Part shown: positions 19,571 through 21,702 of the stretch, in pieces
How the letters are laid out: each line of letters starts with the position of its first letter
Position numbering within the stretch: position 1 is the stretch's first letter
Assembly (NCBI GenBank): GCA_014621425.1
Contig: JAANBB010000580.1
Coordinates: 1 to 21,702, forward strand
Direction of reading: 5' to 3'
DNA from: Cylindrodendrum hubeiense
Lineage: Eukaryota; Ascomycota; Sordariomycetes; Hypocreales; Nectriaceae
Length of the DNA stretch: 21,702 bases
The notes under the pieces: model-generated
The model's database searches: none
Told to the model about the DNA's origin: nothing
The model's input: the letters and a program-made list of their open reading frames with translations, nothing else
Translations under genes and position numbers: made by a program

Positions 19571-20461
19571 GATTGCGGTTGTTTTTGTTTTGTTTTTATT
19601 ATAAAGTGAAAGACTGAGGAATTCGTGAAGGCTGGAAGATCGTGTTGATGGATCTCAGCAACAGGGAGCCAGCTGTGTCACTGGAGGCAAGAGGCGTAGT
19701 GGATAACAAATCCGGGGTATCGAGTCAGAGTTGGATTGAGGTGATGGAAATGGAAAGTGAAAACGATGGACAGCAGCCGTCGTTGATATAGTCAATGCCG
19801 TGTTGCACAGCAGTGGCGAGGGATGTCGTCGGTTTGAGGGGTGCTGGTGCTAGTGCGGCTGAGGTGGTGGCGGAGCGCTGGGCCACTGATGGTTAAGATT
19901 ACAGGGCTTGATTAGCAGCGAGTCGAGGCGGTTTCCCAGTCTGCCGAGATGGGGTAAATTGGTGGATTGATTGATTGATGAATGAATTGTTTGTGATGAG
20001 AGAGGGAAAGACTGGCTGGCAAGGGAATTGCTATGATATTTAACCGCTTTGTTGGTGCCTGTCCTCTACACGTGTTTCGTCCTGTAAACCGAGTTGTTGG
20101 TGGAAGCCTGGCGCAGTAGGACTTGTAAGTGCTCGCTTTCCTGCCTGCGTCACCACTTCGACATGCTCCAAGCCTCGCAGCCGCTAGATCATTGGCTGCC
20201 TGTGCCGCCAACCTTGCAAGAGAGACGCGTACGTAGGCCTGGACGGCGAGTTGAGAGCGTTTTGGGGCCGCTGCTTACAGAATCATCGTCGCACAGGCGG
20301 TGCCGGTCGCTCGCGTTAGTCACCATCCGGCCTGTTAGTGCGAGGGAGCCCACGCCTCAGCCAGCCTAACAGCCCGTACCCCTGTCGCTCTGGCTGCGAG
20401 CTGGCGTCTGAGTGGCCAGCTGGCTGCCAACCGCAGTATGCCTTGCCGTGTGCTTTGTCAT

Positions 20462-20513
20462 TGCCTGAGTGCCTGGATGCCTGACAAGCCTGAGGAGAGT
20501 GCCTGAATGCCTA
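20462..20513. repeat. Degenerate 8-bp tandem repeat TGCCTGRN
   Basis: TGCCTGAG, TGCCTGGA and TGCCTGAC are adjacent. After a spacer holding GCCTGAGG come TGCCTGAA and TGCCTAAG. It looks like a slippage-derived minisatellite; no function is apparent. Confidence 0.65.
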
Positions 20514-21069
20514 AGCCAAGCACCCACGCTCCGGCCAGCGACGGGCCAGACACAGCTAATGGCATGTGAAAGCGCCGTCGCGTCCAGCTCGCCGGCCAGC
20601 TAAACCAGATTCCTCTTCGGCGTGGCAGGCTGCACTTTTCTTTCGCACCGGGCGCCGCACCACCGTTGGCCGTTGCGCTCTAGCCAGCTCTAAGTCTCAA
20701 GACACTGTAAGGCTGCTAAATTACTTTTCCGTAGTACGTAGTACAGTGGAATTCTACTCCCCGAGCGGCCCCACGATGCGCAAGCGGGTCCCGTTCAGTG
20801 CCTGCATGGCAAGCTTCTCTCCACATCACCACCATCGCGTCCTGGCAATCAACTCGGCAGGACTCTCTGCCTGCCAAGACTCGGGATGGAGGGTACGGGC
20901 CAGCTCAATGACCTTTCGTCCAGTTTTCGCATCCCCCCTGAACCAACGACAATCTCAACGTCCTGCATGAGCCAAGGGAATACCAGGGGAATGCCATGGC
21001 CTTGCTCTAATCTCCCCCGGCTCACTGCCAATACACTCTGTAGATCAGAGACATCACTGCCGAAATCTC

Positions 21070-21120
21070 CCGCCACACACCACCACATACCACCACACAC
21101 CACCATACACCACCAGGCAC
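21070..21120. repeat. CACCA-rich simple repeat
   Basis: Repeated CACCACACACCACCACATACCA-like strings form an imperfect CACCA microsatellite. The short frames across it are artefacts of the repeat. Confidence 0.7.
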
Positions 21121-21558
21121 ATCTCAATACAACCATTTCCAAACACTCAACAAACTTAATCAATACCAATCACGCAGCTGATCAAACAAATCCCACCTGC
21201 ACTGATCCCTCTCCACGGCTGCAAATCTCAGTTTCCCTCAACTGCCGAACCCCATATCACCCACGTCACCTCAAATTTATCCACTCGCTGTGACGTCAGG
21301 AACCGTCACCACAGCTAACAACCAACCTACCCAGCCCGCATATGTCGTTGTTCTCGGCAACCCCAAATATTCGTACTTCGTACCTGGAATTTCATGAGCA
21401 TTTATTCTATCGTCGACGGTGCCCTACTGTGTTGTATAAAAATGTAACTCTAATGCGTCAGGCTCTGATATACGCCCCGTGTAACCCTCCATGAGAGCAA
21501 CGTCCATCATCACATCGCATTATATGACAGCAAAATCAAAATTCCTTTAGTCCATCCT

Positions 21559-21566
21559 TATAAAAG
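21559..21566 (+). promoter_or_regulatory. TATA box of a probable downstream (+) gene
   Basis: TATAAAAG is followed by a CT/CA-rich, G-poor stretch to the window end, typical of a highly expressed fungal gene's core promoter and leader. Another TATA-like string lies at 21435-21442. An ATG at 21616 opens a frame to the window edge, but it is only 50 bp past the TATA box and reads as low-complexity leader, so no CDS is called. Confidence 0.5.
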
Positions 21567-21702
21567 CCGACCTAGAGGCATAAAACACAGGCGCGGTGCT
21601 CAGTCATCTCTTCACATGCTTCCATCGATACCAACCCCCACCATCATCAAACCAGTCATCTCCCTCCAGCCTAACAAACAACGACCTCCCTTCATATCAA
21701 TC

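Larger units (their letters stand above)
19571..21558. other. Gene-free region upstream of the VIT-VWA gene
   Basis: About 2 kb with no convincing gene. The first few hundred bases should hold the promoter and leader of the VIT-VWA gene (-). The rest is a mix of repeats: TGCCTG-type tandem repeats near 20462-20513, a GTAGTAC doublet near 20733 and CACCA-rich repeats near 21070-21120. Frames such as 20566-20970 and 20886-21293 (+) are low-complexity and have no recognisable domains. Confidence 0.5.

Noticed and set aside
20733..20746. GTAGTACGTAGTAC palindromic doublet
   Set aside because: TACGTAGTAC-like strings are scattered in many Pezizomycotina genomes as simple sequence; one copy is not enough to claim a site.
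20566..21293. Plus-strand frames of about 135 residues near the right end
   Set aside because: They run across simple repeats and CT-rich leader-like sequence and have no domain features.

Overview
The window looks like chromosomal DNA of a filamentous ascomycete (Pezizomycotina, probably Sordariomycetes). The evidence is the gene style: spliceosomal introns of about 48-63 bp (one of 155 bp) with GTRAGT-like donors, CTRAC/TACTAAT-like branch points and AG acceptors, moderately GC-rich exons, long gene-free promoters with CT-rich leaders, and fungus-specific families such as a GPI-anchored Crh-type wall transglycosylase and a Kha1-type antiporter. No rRNA, tRNA, CRISPR array, transposase or bacterial-style operon was recognised.

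Layout, left to right. (1) 1-1159 (+) is the 3' part of a kinesin motor gene cut by the window edge. (2) 1500-4326 (-) is a Kha1-type K+(Na+)/H+ antiporter in four exons, tail-to-tail with the kinesin. (3) 4327-7032 is a long gene-free stretch between two divergent genes, with a small tandem repeat and a hairpin. (4) 7033-8335 (+) is a PRISE-like short-chain dehydrogenase/reductase in three exons. (5) 9756-10774 (+) is an HPP-family membrane protein in two exons, behind a promoter holding a diverged duplication. (6) 11539-12783 (+) is a secreted, GPI-anchored GH16 Crh-type glycosidase/transglycosylase in three exons. Its stop codon lies inside a 15-bp tandem repeat, and its promoter has a cluster of stress-element cores. 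(7) 14408-15829 (+) is an FHA-like plus protein-kinase-fold protein that has lost its catalytic residues, so a pseudokinase. Its TGA is followed by an open frame of 67 further codons in the same phase. (8) 16355-19570 (-) is a large intronless VIT-VWA protein with an FG-rich repeat linker. (9) 19571-21702 is gene-free apart from repeats and a TATA box near the right end that probably drives a (+) gene beyond the window.

The genes do not form an obvious pathway. They look like ordinary chromosomal neighbours: cytoskeleton, cation homeostasis, redox metabolism, membrane transport, cell wall, signalling and a VWA scaffold. The items most worth a second look are the FHA-pseudokinase with its in-frame stop and post-stop coding-like extension, the VIT/VWA/FG-repeat protein, and the Crh gene whose terminus has been duplicated into a ladder of stop codons. 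All family calls come from reading motifs by eye. No database search was run.
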